This document shows, piece after piece, positions 1-12,601 of a stretch of 64,000 nucleotides of DNA (the stretch's first letter is position 1; the number at the start of each line of letters is the position of its first letter). Position numbers and translations under genes: made by a program. The notes beneath the pieces are model-generated. The model was not told the DNA's origin and made no database searches. It saw only the letters and a program-made list of their open reading frames with translations. Origin of the DNA: Buxus sempervirens (lineage: Eukaryota > Streptophyta > Magnoliopsida > Buxales > Buxaceae); NCBI GenBank assembly GCA_947561395.2, contig OX387185.1, positions 19,184,366-19,248,365 on the forward strand. The letters are read 5' to 3'.

Positions 1-56
1 CGAACCGGGTTCGGGTAGGGTGCCGGTTTGCACTTACCCGGGTTCATGGCGTTACA
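1..56 (+). repeat. Last 56 bp of TekA 5' LTR
   Basis: This stretch matches the end of the 3' LTR at 7107-7162 (CGAACCGGGTTCGGGTAGGG start, GTTACA end), with a few differences. The primer site follows after a 4-nt spacer. Confidence 0.92.
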
Positions 57-60
57 GAGA

Positions 61-72
61 TGGTATCAGAGC
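61..72 (+). other. Primer binding site, tRNA-iMet type
   Basis: TGGTATCAGAGC is the classic plant complement to the 3' end of initiator methionine tRNA. It lies 4 nt after the LTR end and would prime minus-strand DNA synthesis. Confidence 0.95.
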
Positions 73-180
73 AATGGTCCTAACCTTAGATTTGCCAGCT
101 TTAGGGGAATGGGATTGTGAGTATGCTAGATAGAACCCCTAGAATTATTGGATTCTAACAAGTGAATTTGTATTTTGCAG

Positions 181-1373
181 ATGGCTGGTAGAGGAAGACG
201 TGCTAGAGCTGATCCTATTGAGGAGGAGCAGCAGGATGTTCCACTACCTCCACCACCTCCAGGGGTGACGTATGGACTGTTGTTAGCAGCTTGGCAGAGC
301 TTCTTGCCAAGGAAAGGGAGGAGAGACTGAGCCAGCATGGCAATGGTGGAAATGGTGGCAATGGTCATGGAGATGAGCCTGTACATGAGAGGGCCATACA
401 TACGGCCAAGGATCTTGAGCAGTTCAGGAAATTGGATCCACCTATCTTCAGTGGACGTCCAAATCCTATGGAAGCTAAGAGATGGTTGATGCGAGTCGAG
501 TGGATTTTTGAGGCTATGGGATGCCCGATGGATCGGGGAGTGCGCTTGGCAGCATTCTTGTTTGAGGGAGAGGTAGTTCACTGGTGGACAGCCAGGAAGA
601 GGCAGGATCCACAGGCTACGTACATGACATGGGACAGATTCCGAGAGGTCTTCTATGACCAGTACTTTTCTGAGGAAGTCCGGCTCAAGAAGGAGCGGGA
701 ATTCATGGAGATTACTTAGGGAAGCCAGACAGTGACTCAGTACGAGGCTAGATTTGCAGCCTTGTCCCGATTTGTACCCCGCATGACACAGGATGAGAGG
801 AGGCTGACTTCACACTTTGAGCGGGGTCTGAAGCCTGAGATTAAGAGTATGCTGACAGTACTCTTGTGCACCGAACTGAAGGATGTGGTACGTAGAGCCA
901 CCAGAGCTGAGAGTGACTTAGAGGCTAGAGTGAGCCAGAGCAGAGCTAGACCACCCATGAGGCCAGTAGATCAGAGAGGTTTCCTTGGTGGAAACAAGAG
1001 ACCCAGAGACTGGACTAGGGCGGAGCCTACAGGACGACAGTATAGGCTAGCTCCGAAGATATGTGCCAGTTGTGGTAGATACCATGTACCTGGACCGTGT
1101 GTTGCAGCACCGGGCACCTGTTACAGATGCGGAAGGACAGGTCACAGAATCACGGATTGTCGGTTCTCTCCTAGTTATCAACCGTTAGCAGTGCCACGAC
1201 CAGCATTACCACAGCCAGAGACAGCGCCTGCTTTCCCATAGAGGCCACAGTTTCAGCAACTAGCTTAGAGAGCACCGGTTGGGCAGAAGCCCCAGGGTAG
1301 AGGACCAGTTCAGAGAGGAGGCCGGAGGCAGGCAGTACCTGCTCAGCAGCCGCAGCCAGCGAGAGTATATGCA
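181..1373 (+). pseudogene. gag: TekA gag (capsid/nucleocapsid), frameshifted with stops
   Basis: The likely start is the ATG at 181, just after a TTTGCAG stretch. The N-terminal frame breaks between about 265 and 290. The main capsid domain resumes in the frame used at 291 (LEQFRKLDPPIFSG motif, then the MEAKRWL region). A CCHC zinc knuckle of form CYRCGRTGHRITDC lies near 1120-1160 and would bind RNA. In-frame TAG codons sit at 717-719, 1239-1241 and 1266-1268; each falls where family members usually have glutamine, so CAG-to-TAG is likely. Gag forms the particle that packages element RNA. It reads into the protease in the same frame. It is certainly gag and certainly inactive. Confidence 0.9.
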
Positions 1374-4300
1374 ATGGATGCACATGAGGAGCGTGAGCTC
1401 GATCGTATGGAGGATATCGAGGTTGATCACGAGGCACTTGAGCTGGTTGGAGGTATTCTTTTCATCTGTGGTAGATCAGCATGTGTTCTGTTTGATTCTG
1501 GTGCTTCCCATTCATTTATATCACCTGCTTGTGCACGACGGATTAGTTTGTCACCCATTGAATTGGATATTGCATTGTCTGTGCACACACCTTTGGGAGA
1601 GTCTACTAGAGTGGAGTATATGTATAGAGACTGCATGATTAGATTGGGTAGATTGGAGTTGTCTGGCGATTTGATTGCCTTAGACATTGGAGGTTTTGAT
1701 GTGATATTGGGGATGGACTGGCTATGTAGACACCATGTGACATTGGATTGCTATGCAGGGACAGTGATAGTTAGAGGACTGGATCAAACCACTCATTGTT
1801 TCAAATGTGAGGGGTTGAAGTCACGGATTGGTCTGGTAGCATCTGTGATAGCAGAGGAGCTTAGGAGTGACACCCTTGTCATCTCCGATGTACCTGTAGT
1901 GCAGGAGTTTGCGGATGTGTTTCCAGAGGATTTACCTGGATTACCACCTGCTAGAGGAGTAGAGTTCAGGATCCAGTTGATGCCTGGTACGGCTCCAGTT
2001 TCAAAGCCACCCTATTGGCTTGCGAAACCAGAACAGAAGGAACTTAAGAAGCAGTTAGATGAGATTCAGGAAAAAGGTTTCATCAGACTGAGTACGTCAC
2101 CATGGGGCGCGCCAGTTCTATTTGTGTAGAAAAAGGATGGTAGTATGAGGATGTGCATTGATTATAGACAACTGAATCAAGTGACAGTGAAGAACAAGTA
2201 TCCGTTGCCTAGGATTGATGACCTGTTTGACAAGTTAGGAGGAGCATCTTGGTTCTCCAAGATAGACTTGAGGTCAGGATATCATCAGTTGAGAGTGGTA
2301 GAGGAGGACATAGAGAAGACAGTTTTTCATACACGCTACGGGCATTATGAGTTCTTGGTTATGCCTTTTGGGTTGACCAATGCCCCAGCTGTTTTTATGG
2401 ACCTCATGAACAGAATTTTTCATTTATACTTGGATAGCTTTGTAGTGGTGTTCATTGATGACATCCTAGTATACTCTAAGACCCGAGAAGCACATATAGG
2501 GCATTTGAAGGCAGTGTTGCACACTTTGAGAGACCACGGATTGTATGGGAAATTCAGCAAGTGTCAGTTTTGGCTAAGGCAGATTTCTTTCTTAGGTCAT
2601 GTTATCTTAGGAGAGGGTATATCTGTGGACCCTGAGAAGGTTAAGGCAGTGGCAGAATGGCCTAGACTTACTACAGTGATAGAGGTCAGGAGTTTCCTTG
2701 GTATGGCAGGTTACTATAGGAGATTCATTGCAGGATTTTCACGTATAGCTGCACCTTTGTCTAATCTAACCAAGAAGGCAGTGAAGTTCTAATGGGATGA
2801 GAAATGTGAGCAGAGTTTCCAGGAATTGAAGCAGAGATTGACTACTGCACCAGTTTTGATTGTGCCATCCATGGATGAGGCATTTGCAGTATATTGTGAT
2901 GCTTCTAGGATATGCTTGGGATGTGTATTGATGCAGCAGGGCAGAGTTATAGCGTATGCTTCGAGATTGTTGAGGCCGCATGAGAAGAACTACCCTACCC
3001 ACGATCTAGAGCTAGCAGCCATAGTCTTTGCACTGAAGCTATGGAGGCATTACCTTTATGGGGTAGAGTTTAAGATCTTTTCTGATCATAAGAGCTTGAG
3101 ATATCTATTTTCACAGAGAAACTTGAATATGAGGCAGCGAAGGTGGATGGATCTGCTAAAGGATTTCAAGTTCACTTTGCAATACCACCCTGGTAAAGCA
3201 AACGTAGTGGCGGATGCTTTGAGTAGAAAAAGTGCAGTTGATGATCAGGTAGCTACTTTAGAAGCTTTCATGATGAGCCAGTGTAGATTGGTTGATTCAG
3301 TTAGAGATTGGCAGGGAGAGTTTAGCATGCCACAGGATGGAGTGATCCAAGTTGCTCGTGTTCAGATTCAGCCAGATTTGGTTCAGTTGATTCAGGAGAA
3401 ACAATTGATTGACCCACAGTTGATTCCGACTAGTGAGATGATGAGTAGAGGATCTGAGGCAGCTGTAGATTTTTCAGATAGAGATGGGCTATTGAGATAT
3501 AGAGGCCGTATTTGTGTTCCAGCCGATGAGGAGATTAAGGAGAAAATATTGACAGAGGGTCATAGATCGAGGTATGTAGTTCACCCAGGAAGTACGAAGA
3601 TGTACAAGAATTTGAAAGAAATCTATTGGTGGTCAAGAATGAAGAGAGAGATTGCAGAGTATGTGGCAAAGTGTTTGATATGCCAGCAAGTGAAGGCTGA
3701 ACATCGGAAACCACCTGGTTTACTTCAGTCACTTCCTATTCCAGAATGGAAGTGGAAGCATGTGACTATGGATTTTGTATCTGGGTTACCATTGACAGCA
3801 AAGAAAGAAGATTCTATTTGGGTTGTCATGGATAGACTGACTAAGTCAGCACATTTCTTGCCTATGAGCACTATGCAGCTGTTGAAGTTTTTAACTAAGT
3901 TATATGTCAAGGAGATAGTGAGACTTCATGGAGTACCAGTTTCTATAGTGTCTGACAGAGATGCACGATTCACGGCACGCTTTTGGCTTGCATTTCAGGC
4001 AACTTTAGGAACTAAGCTTAATTTCAGCACTAGCTATCATCCTCAGACAAATGGACAGTCTGAGCGTACCATTCAGACGTTGGAAGACATGTTGAGATGT
4101 TGTGTTATGGATTGGGGAAGCAGTTGGAATCAGCACCTACCATTGGTGGAGTTTGTCTATAATAACAGCTATCAGGCAAGTATTCAGATGGCACCATTTG
4201 AGGCACTTTATGGCAGACCGTGTAGATCCCCAGTGTGCTGGGTGGAAGTTGGAGAAAGACAACTTATTGGGCCGCAGATTGTACAGGATAGCATTGAGAA

Positions 4301-4880
4301 GGTGAATTAGATTAGGCAGAATATGCTTACAGCCCAGAGTCGTCAGAAGAGCTATGCAGATACCAGAAGAAGAGACTTGCATTTTGAAGTTGGTGATTTG
4401 GTATTTCTGAAGATATCACCATCTCGTGGGATTAAGAGATTTGGAAAGAAAGGCAAGTTGGCTCCAAGATATATAGGTCCGTTTGAGATTAAGGGTATAG
4501 TGGGACCAGTAGCATACAGATTGGCTTTGCCTACACAGCTGGAAGGAGTTCATGACATGTTCCATGTTTCTATGTTGAGGAAGTACGTGCATGACCCTAC
4601 TCATATCATTCAGCATGAGCCGATAGTAGTGCGAGGGGACTTGACTTATGAGGAGCATCCAGTTGAGATTTTGGACAAGAAGGAGCAGGTTCTTTGTACT
4701 AAGGTGATTCCACTTGTGAAAGTAATTTGGCAAAATCACACAATGGAGGAAGCTACTTGCAAATTGGAATCGGAAATGCAGAGAAAGTATCCCAACCTAT
4801 TTCCAAAACCACAAGGTAAATTTCGAGGACGAAATTTTTCTTTTAGGAGGGGAGGATGTAAAACCCCGAATTTTCCTTAA
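1374..4880 (+). pseudogene. pol: TekA pol: protease, RT, RNase H, integrase, chromodomain (stops)
   Basis: One frame runs through with in-frame stops at 2127-2129 (TAG), 2790-2792 (TAA) and 4308-4310 (TAG). The protease motif LFDSGASHSFIS is near 1490. RT has FIDDILVYS near 2453. RNase H begins with VYCDAS near 2890 and keeps its DEDD residues. The integrase zinc finger (H..H..CLICQQ) is near 3580-3690. The catalytic core shows [15 protein letters not shown] and NGQSERT, so the D,D,E triad is intact. The GPF/Y-like module and [11 protein letters not shown] precede a chromodomain (YEEHPVEIL...LVKVIWQNH...EATCK), which in chromoviruses directs integration towards marked heterochromatin. Point mutations alone have killed it. 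The frame is the same as gag, as expected for a single gag-pol polyprotein. Confidence 0.92.
4845..4856 (+). other. TekA polypurine tract
   Basis: AGGAGGGGAGGA directly precedes the TGTAAAACC start of the 3' LTR and would prime plus-strand synthesis. It overlaps the end of the pol frame, which terminates inside the LTR. Confidence 0.9.
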
Positions 4881-7162
4881 ATAATAAATTAAATTAATAA
4901 ATAATATTATTGGGAGTTATAATTGATGGAAATAATTATTATTGTAGGGGATGATCTAATTAGTGGAGATCCAGAATTATACGCAGATCTGACCGTTCGA
5001 TCATGAGATATCGAGGTATGTATTCTGATTGGGCAGGGTGTATAGGGAAGTTATAGGTGAGATGCATGTGATCAAAGGGTATAAATACCTATTAAAATAA
5101 CCTGAACTTATACGTGTTACTATTTTCGCTCGTCACCTTCAGCCGCAAGCGGCAAACCAAACGACCGAAGGAGAAGAAGAAGAAGAGGAAGAAGGAAGGG
5201 TGCTGGGTTGAGTTCTTCATCGTCCAGGGATTTCCTTGCGCCTGTGAGGACTCTTGTTTGGAGAAGGAGAGGAACCAGCGTAGAAGAGGTAGGTGACACT
5301 GTTTTATTCGTTTGATTTGTATTTACATGTGTTTAATCGCAAAAGCATGTTTTTATGATATGTAATGATGTATATATTTTGATAATCATGTTATAAATAT
5401 GTTAGAATGAATTTAGACGAGAAAAATCATGTTTTGGAACTGATTCTGTTTGATTTTGAACGACCGCCGACCTCGACTGTGCTCGGCGATCTTAGGCGCT
5501 CGTTATAAATCGTAGACCGCCGTAGACCACTTGAAGACGTATCGTCGGCGATCTGATTTGAACTCTCGCCGACCACAAACCGCCGGGGCGATCCTGAGCG
5601 ATCCTAGGCGCTTTGTTCAGATTTTGCAGATTTTCGTAATTTCAAACCCTGATTCAATTCCAAACTATTTTTAGACAATTTTAATGATTAAATAAGATGT
5701 TTTAAGATCAAAATAAATTATCTAATTCCCTATTTTATAGAAAAATAAATTAGGAAGGTATTTAGGACATTAGTTGCCAAACTTTGAAAGAAATGGAGAA
5801 ACCTAGTTTTTGGAAAACCTAACTTGTATTTAATTACTAGAACATCTTCTAAATGACACTATAAACCAGAAAACTGTATATAGAGAATTCAGAACTCAGC
5901 TGACCGAATATTGAAGTAATTGACAGATTTAACCTTTATATGCCACTAGGCACCAACCCTTATAGAAATATTATATTTTAAGGAATTTTGGAGTCTAGTG
6001 GGCATAGCTGGTTATGGATCCATAGTTGTAGCTAGATAGCTGAGGGATATGTCATTTGGATTGAGTTACTCCTATATGCAACGCGCTTCCTTTGCAAGTT
6101 AGTTTGTCTGGGAAGGTCCTATGTCTGGAGGGACACCCCGGTGAGCCGCTGGTGATTCCCTGTACATGTGGATAAGCGACCATCTCTATGTATTGATTTT
6201 GGTACTACATGCTGGTGGTACATGCCAACTCTGATGGGTACGTGTGCAATAAGTCAGTGACTACAGCTCTTGTCTAAGCTGCGTTGCATGTGACTTGAGT
6301 ATCATTAGTAGCATTGCTCCTAAGTCTCACGGTGGTATAGCAATTGGTTGAGAATCATCTCAAAAGGTTTATCTATCTTTGTGAGTCGTACAATGACACT
6401 GAAATCACAACACTTGATATTATTATTGTATACATGCTGGAGGCATGTGATTGAGATATTGATCGGATGTGACTGCTTAGTGCATCCTAGCAAAGTGTGA
6501 ATTATGTTATTGATTTGGTTATTGGATTCTTATATTAAAACTTGCTGAAATTCATTTCTAGAACTGTTTATCAAACTGTTTTGTATTCATGAATGATATG
6601 AATGATTATACGAGCCTGATTAGTCGATATTGCTTAATCGTGCATGAACTGTTACTTTACTTATATTAACTGTTTAATCATGCATGTGTTACCTACTGGA
6701 ATATTCATATCTCACCCTACTTTTATTTCATTTTTCAGCTGATACGCGAGAGGGGGATCTTAGTGATTTCCAGGGAGAGATAGCTGAGTATACACCGGAA
6801 GATTACTATTTTCCGAATCTTGTTTGAGGTGGATGAATGATATAGACTTAGTACTTTTGATTAGATTATTATTATTCATTTGGATTTGATGTATTAGAGA
6901 GATGAGAGAGAGATAGTAACCAGTTTATTTTACCAGACTTTGATATTAATGATTGATGATCAAACTATATGTTTATTTGAAGATTTTAAACTATAAAGTG
7001 AATGGATTTTAATTCTTTGGTCTGGTATATTATTGATGATGTATTTGATATGGGCCAGTAACACCTTAGATTTGGTTGTTGAACTAAATTCGGGTTGTTA
7101 CAGTAGCGAACCGGGTTCGGGTAGGGTGCTGGTTTGCACTGACCCGGGTTCGGGGCGTTACA
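4857..7162 (+). repeat. TekA 3' LTR (about 2.3 kb)
   Basis: It starts TGTAAAACCCCGAATTTTCC and ends GGCGTTACA. The same family appears in inverse orientation as a solo LTR at 13383-15752, which confirms both ends. A TATA box is at 5080-5087. A CpG-dense block at 5461-5625, rich in CGATC and GCGC, lies in the transcribed part. The rest is AT-rich and non-coding. Confidence 0.93.
5080..5087 (+). promoter_or_regulatory. Putative TATA box of TekA LTR
   Basis: TATAAATA lies about 220 bp into the LTR, in a GGGTATAAATACC context, followed about 30 bp later by a likely transcription start region. This is the expected position for the U3/R border. Confidence 0.6.
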
Positions 7163-7862
7163 GATACCTCTCTGGTAATTGATAGTGAGGCTGCTGACTT
7201 CATCAAAATAATAAAAAAGAGTGAGTTCAATGTTGTTGATCAGTTGAACAAGGTCCCTGCCCAGATTTCAATACTGAGATTATTGCTGAATTCTGAAAAG
7301 CATAGGGACTCTCTATTAAGGGTACTTTAGGGTGCACATGTGCCTAAAAATATTGAACCAGACCAACTTGGTAGGATGGTTGGGCAAATTTTATCTCACA
7401 ATGTCATATCTTTTTCAGAGACTGAAATTAGCCCAGCAGGGTACCATCATGTTGATCCTTTGCACATAGCTGTGCTTTGTAAGGGTTGCATGATAGCCCG
7501 GGTTTAATAGATAACGGGTCGGCTTTGAATGTATGCCCATTAATAACATTTGTAAAGCTCGGTCTAGAGCAAAATAAAATCAAGCAAAATGGAAGAATCA
7601 TAAGAGCTTTTGATAGTTCTAACACACTCCCTAGGGGAGGTCGAACTGTCGGCCACTATTGGACCGTATATTTTCAATATCACATTCGAGATAATAGATA
7701 TACCGACGGCCTTCAACCTACTCCTAGGAAGGCCATTGATTCATACGGCTAGGGCCATACCATCAACCCTCCACCAAAGAGTGAAATACATTCAAGGGGA
7801 AAAGGTGATTACGGTCATAGCTGAGAATTTGGTTCCTCCCATCGTGTCCCCTGATATATCCC
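7163..7862 (+). pseudogene. TatA protease region (5' piece)
   Basis: The frame opens with a conserved Tat upstream segment (DFIKIIKKSEFNVVDQLNKV) and reaches the aspartic protease core with LIDNGSALNV and LLGRPLIH. Asp-Asn-Gly in place of Asp-Ser/Thr-Gly is usual in this lineage. Damage: a TAG at 7328-7330, a 1-nt loss near 7500, and another frameshift near 7620. The end of this piece is interrupted by TatB. If TatB and one copy of the ATCCC/ATCCT duplication are skipped, the frame runs on without a break into 24550. The left end is the TekA junction, so upstream gag sequence is missing. Confidence 0.87.
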
Positions 7863-8436
7863 TGTAGACACCCCAAAATTGCACGATTTTTGATAAATCA
7901 TGAAGGAGAGAAATATCTTATTGGAATTTTCAATTCTTAGCATTGGGTTTGAGATACTTAACCCATTTGAATCCGAAACCGTAAAGGAAAATGCCCAAAT
8001 TCAATCTTTTGTGCAAAGTCAAACTTTTTCCCGTTGAATTTTGTTGACTTTGGACCCCAGAAAATGAAATATTTTTTAAAGCAAGATTTCAAGATAATTT
8101 TTCCCGGTAATCAGGTTTTTAGCCATGTTATTGCACAAATAATTTTTTGAGATTTTAAATCCTGACGAATACCTTGGTTTTAACATGTTGAATCTTTTTA
8201 CCAAACCTGAAAAACCGGAATTTAGCCTAGAACTAAAAAGTTGACTTTTTATTCACTTGAAATTTGGGTCTGGAACTATTTTTAATGGATTCAAATGGGG
8301 GGGGGGGGGTATTTGCTTATTTACATGTAATATCTTAAGTAAATGGAGATTAAAAAATATGAGAACATTTACTTAAATGATATTACATGTAAATAAGTAT
8401 TGCCTGTGTTAAAATTCGGATAAAAGCTTCTTCTTT

Positions 8437-8544
8437 TTGTATCCAACAAATAATGTCGGATACAAAAGATGTTTATTGTATCCGACAGATAATGTCGGAT
8501 ACAAAGAGAATTGCTTGTATCCGACCTGATATATTGGATACAAG
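8437..8544 (+). promoter_or_regulatory. Three palindromes (TTGTATCCGACA type) upstream of TatB TATA box
   Basis: Palindrome 1 is 8437-8465 (12-bp arms, one mismatch, spacer AATAA). Palindrome 2 is 8476-8504 (12-bp perfect arms TTGTATCCGACA, spacer GATAA). Palindrome 3 is 8514-8544 (11-bp arms with one G-T pair). They lie about 165-270 bp upstream of the TATA box. The 3' LTR keeps only two decayed copies at about 22258-22328. They could be dimer binding sites or RNA hairpins. Confidence 0.75.
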
Positions 8545-8684
8545 CTTTTCGCTCAAAATTAGGGTTTTCCGAGAGTTTTCACTTTTTACCATCATATCCT
8601 TCATTAAAGGAATGGAAATCTCGGAAATAGCCTTAGGGTTAAGGTTGGTGGACTCTAGACATCATCTTGTGTCTACCATCATGC

Positions 8685-8715
8685 AAACCCTAACCCTAGC
8701 CTTTGCCTATAAATA
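8685..8715 (+). promoter_or_regulatory. Telo-box plus TATA box of TatB LTR
   Basis: AAACCCTAA (8685-8693) extends into a second CCCTA repeat and is followed 14 bp later by TATAAATA (8708-8715). The 3' LTR has the same pair: AAACCCTAACCCTAA at 22464-22478, TATAAATA at 22487-22494. A reverse-oriented telo-box (TTAGGGTTT, 8559-8567) lies upstream. Confidence 0.65.
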
Positions 8716-10769
8716 AGAGGCTCCTCCTTAAGCAAAGGGCCAAGAAGTTGGAGATTGAAGAGCTTCGAGTGAAGAATGGAACCGCTGCCGCATTGCTTCC
8801 AGACACCCAGGTAAGCCTAAACTCCTCTTTATTTTTCTGTCTTTACATTCTAGAGTTAGTTCTTTTCTTCTACCCTTCTGTAGAAGAAGGCCTACTCTAT
8901 GTATATGTAAACCCTTCCTCTACTCAAAGTACCTCAAGACTCCCCCTAGCCGTAAAACGTGAAGGCGGGATCTAGGGGAAACGAGACTGGGGATTGATCC
9001 TTAGTGCTAGAACCTTGTTGAATGGCCTTTTGATTCTATGAAAACCGTTTCATAATCAAAGTACCCCAAGATTATCTCGAAGAACCGTTAAATGGGGAGA
9101 GAGAACTAAGGGAAATGAGAATGGAACGGAACCCTAGGTTGTTTTAGAACCCCATTTGATTGATATGAATGCATAATATATGTTGTTATGTTGTTGAAGA
9201 TATGATTTTACACATACACACATAACACCTGTTTTTGTCGGAATCGGCTTATATTTTGGATTTATTGCATTCATTGTGATAGATATGGAATAAATAGCCC
9301 CAAACAATTCTGGGATATTTCTTAATGGTTTTCAACATGATTTCAATCAAGTATTGAAGACCTCTAGGTCTAACCTCTCGGTTTCGGGCATTTTCGCTCA
9401 ATTTTGGGGTTTTTGGCATATTCTTTCCAATCGGAGGGAATGGTGAGCCAAGCTTGTGCCCTATTTCTTCCTAGAGGTTCTTCCACTTTGTTTAAATGAT
9501 TTTGATTCATGTTGCACGGATCACACACACCTTACCACTGTTTTGAGTTGATTTTCTTTAATAAGGCTGAAACTGGACAAAAACTGTACCCCAACTTCGG
9601 ACACTCGTAACTTCATCGTCCAGATGAATTTTGGAGTGATTCTAGAGCCATGGGAAAGGTGAGGCTGTCTAGTTTATACCAGCAAAATTACATTAATTTT
9701 TATCAAGTGGATGTTTGACACCTCTCAGTTGAAGTTGATAGATCAATTCAGGCTAGATTGCCGAACCTATCACTTTGATTGAGCGCCATGTGTTCGTTTT
9801 AAGTCCGATTCGAGTGATTCTTGTTTCTGTGTTTTCCTTTGGAAGTCTAATTTTAAATCCAGTTGGTTTCATAATGTTTGACTCCATTTGTGCCGTGGAT
9901 AACAGATTTACTCAGAACTGCTCAACAACACGTTTTTGGGTAAATCTGTGATCTTCGGGGCCTGTTCGGGCGGTCACCCAGGGCACAGCCGAATGAATTT
10001 TTGTATGAGGCTAGTTTCATCTAAAATATGCCCATACATACTTCATTCACACCAAATTTTATGGATTTATATGGAGCCAATTTTTCTAAATTGTTTTCCA
10101 AACTTGCCCACTTGTCACTTTTAACTATCTCCACCAGCAGATTTCAAAAGAGAATAACTCCTAGGATTTTAACCGGAATTCATTAAAAATTTGCATGAGT
10201 ATTCTATTTATCATAATCTTTCAAATGGATTTGGTTTGATTCAATCTAAACTATATTTGAATGATTTCAAGACAAATGGCTCTATCTTTTACCGAATTTT
10301 CCGGATTTGACTCAATTTGGTTTTGTGCAATTTTTGCTTTTATTTCTATCTATTGGTGATATTCCAGAAACGATATTGAAATAAAAGAGGATCTGGAATT
10401 CATTTGGATTTCTCATGTGAAGGTATCACACATTTGTTTAATCCTTTCTCAAGGTTTTTGATTATTTTAGCAAGCTTTCTTATTTTTTTTAGCATGAACA
10501 ACACTTGGCAACCACCATGTGTGGGTGAATGGGGGGTGCCTAACACCTTCCCCCATTCATAATCTAATCCCCTTACCCATCTCTAGATTTGATTTTCAAG
10601 TAGAGTTATTTTTACTCTAGTATTTGCCTTTTAGCTCTTTTTGCTTACATTTAATCTTTTGGTGTCCATTCACAACCCAAAAATGGAATGGTGGCGACTC
10701 TCCCATTTTCGTTGAGCCCGTGTGTTGGCAGAGGGGAACCATCTCGGTGATTTTTCCATGTCTCACAAT

Positions 10770-10789
10770 TGGCAACTCTGCTGGGGACC
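10770..10789 (+). other. TatB primer binding site
   Basis: TGGCAACTCTGCTGGGGACC begins 2 nt after the LTR's terminal CA. It resembles the tRNA-Arg-type primer sites typical of Ogre/Tat elements. Confidence 0.8.
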
Positions 10790-11039
10790 TATGGATTTAA
10801 GCCATGTTTGGTGTTTTGTTCATGCTTTTTTCTTTATTTTTGAATACTTGCTATTTTTCCTACTTGTGCATAATGCATCTCAAATCTGATTTGTATGAAA
10901 ATTTTTTTTTTCACATGAATAAAAAAAAAAAAAACATGAATGTGTTGCTTGATTGTGTTTAGAAATATGTTTAGGGAAAAGCATATCATGTAATATGACT
11001 TTGCGGTATTTTGTGATAGCATGTGTTATTTCAGGTTTC

Positions 11040-11720
11040 CATACCATGAGCTGAACATAAAGAATTTTTCTGGAAATTTAGTTTAAATTTTGGGTATTCA
11101 AGCATGTTTCCCATGAACAATGCTTTCTTGTGCTTAATATTTTTTTATGCCATGCCTTCGATTTGAGGGTATAGGATGACATGATTTGAACATGAAAACA
11201 ATGAGCAAAAAAATTAGTAAATTCAGTAGCCATTTTGGGGGTTTTCAAGCATGTTTTCCTCAACAAAACACCTCTTGTACAATACATTTAGGTGCTGTAT
11301 TTTTAGGCTTTGATTTGGGCATAAAACAATGTAACTTGAGCACAAAAATGAAGAATACAAAACTTGGAAATTTAGTGCAGTTTTAGGCCTTGATTTGGGG
11401 TATAAATAATGCACTTTAAGCATGAAAATGAGAACCATAAAACCCAGAATTCAACAAAAATTTTAAGGAGTTTTCAAGCATATTTTCCCCGGTTAAAAGC
11501 TTCTTGTACACTGCCTAGTTGCTGTATTTTTTAGGCTTGCATTTGGATAGGAATAATACACTTTGAGCATGAGGAAAAAAGAGCATGAAATCTGGAAATT
11601 TATGGGATGTTTTGAGTTTTACAAACATCCTTTTCATGATCTAATGGTTGTTTGTGCAATATGATACCATGTTTGTATGCTACTTTTGGGTATGTAATAA
11701 TTGTGTACATATTTAATTGC
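11040..11720 (+). repeat. Degenerate tandem repeat, about 200-bp unit, TatB leader
   Basis: Three to four diverged units share the phrases TTTTCAAGCATGTTTTCC, CTTGTACAATA, GCTGTATTTTTAGGC and CTTGATTTGGG. No reading frame is shared between units. Apart from this repeat and the palindromes at 12602-12703, I see nothing in the leader from 10790 to 13034. Confidence 0.6.
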
Positions 11721-12601
11721 TTTGGCTACCATGCTTGCTTGTGTTTGCTTTCATTATAATGTCATATTGCCTTTGCTTGAAATGGTATGCATGGCTACGA
11801 AAAAGAGTGGCAAGGGGCTGGGACGTTGTGAATGCACCTTGAATTTCAAATGCACTTGAGCACTTTAAACTATTTGCACAGCCTACCCATTACCTATAGG
11901 AAGTTGAACCCGAATGTGTGTAGCTTGGCGCACCGAGGTCGTTACTTCGGAAAGCGAAAGTGAAAACATTTACATTAGAATTTGAGTCAATGATGTGATG
12001 ACAATGAGATCTATGATTCGATTCCGGGCATCACTAGACTTGAGTTCTAAGTTGCCAATTAAGCCAAAACCCAAAAACCATACGCTTGAAGGTGGAGAAA
12101 CACGTTTTCAGCTAAAAGTACATAATTACGTTTGGGGAATTTGGTGTAAATTTGGGAAGGCCGTTTGCATGTTTCACAGGCCAAGGTATAATATGAATAC
12201 CATATTGAAGGTAACACAAGGTGACAAGGTAAAGCCATGTTTTCTTTTTATTATCTTCATGAAAATTAAAAGCCATGGTGTCCATATGCTTGGGATGAAA
12301 TTTTTTTCCCAAAAATATTTGTAGCCTAAGGTTGGTGTAACCCATAGGAAGAGTCTCTAACTCTGCTTAGAAGTTATCCTACCCAAAGTCCATGCAAGAG
12401 GCAACCAAGTGTACAAAATCCAGGAATTGGTGTCTAATTGTCAAAGGGGCATGTACCCTCATGAGTTTGTGAATGTTTCCAAGTATGATGTCAAAGCCCA
12501 ATTTGGAGCAGGATTTAAAGACCAAGTCAAGGTGAACATCAAGTGTGAATGAAAATAACATGATCTGGTGAAAAAATGAGTCAAAAAGGGCCATTTCGGC
12601 A

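Larger units (their letters stand above)
1..7162 (+). mobile_element. TekA: Tekay/Del-type Ty3/gypsy chromovirus, 5' LTR cut by window edge
   Basis: The order LTR end, tRNA-iMet primer site, gag, protease, RT, RNase H, integrase, chromodomain, polypurine tract, 3' LTR is complete, apart from most of the 5' LTR, which lies off the window. The C-terminal chromodomain after integrase places it among chromoviruses, and the conserved integrase/chromodomain wording fits the Tekay (Del) lineage. It sits in TatA just upstream of the TatA protease. The 3' flank starts GATAC, but the matching 5' duplication is out of view. The coding frame carries about six in-frame stops and one frameshift, so it cannot move by itself. 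Confidence 0.93.
7863..10767 (+). repeat. TatB 5' LTR (2905 bp)
   Basis: It starts TGTAGACACCCCAAAATTGC and ends TTTTTCCATGTCTCACA. Compared with the 3' LTR it has scattered substitutions and is about 45 bp longer, chiefly because it keeps one more copy of a TATCCGAC-type palindrome (8437-8544). No coding capacity is visible. Confidence 0.93.

Noticed and set aside
8685-8699. Interstitial telomere repeat
   Set aside because: Only about two CCCTAA units; better described as a telo-box promoter element.
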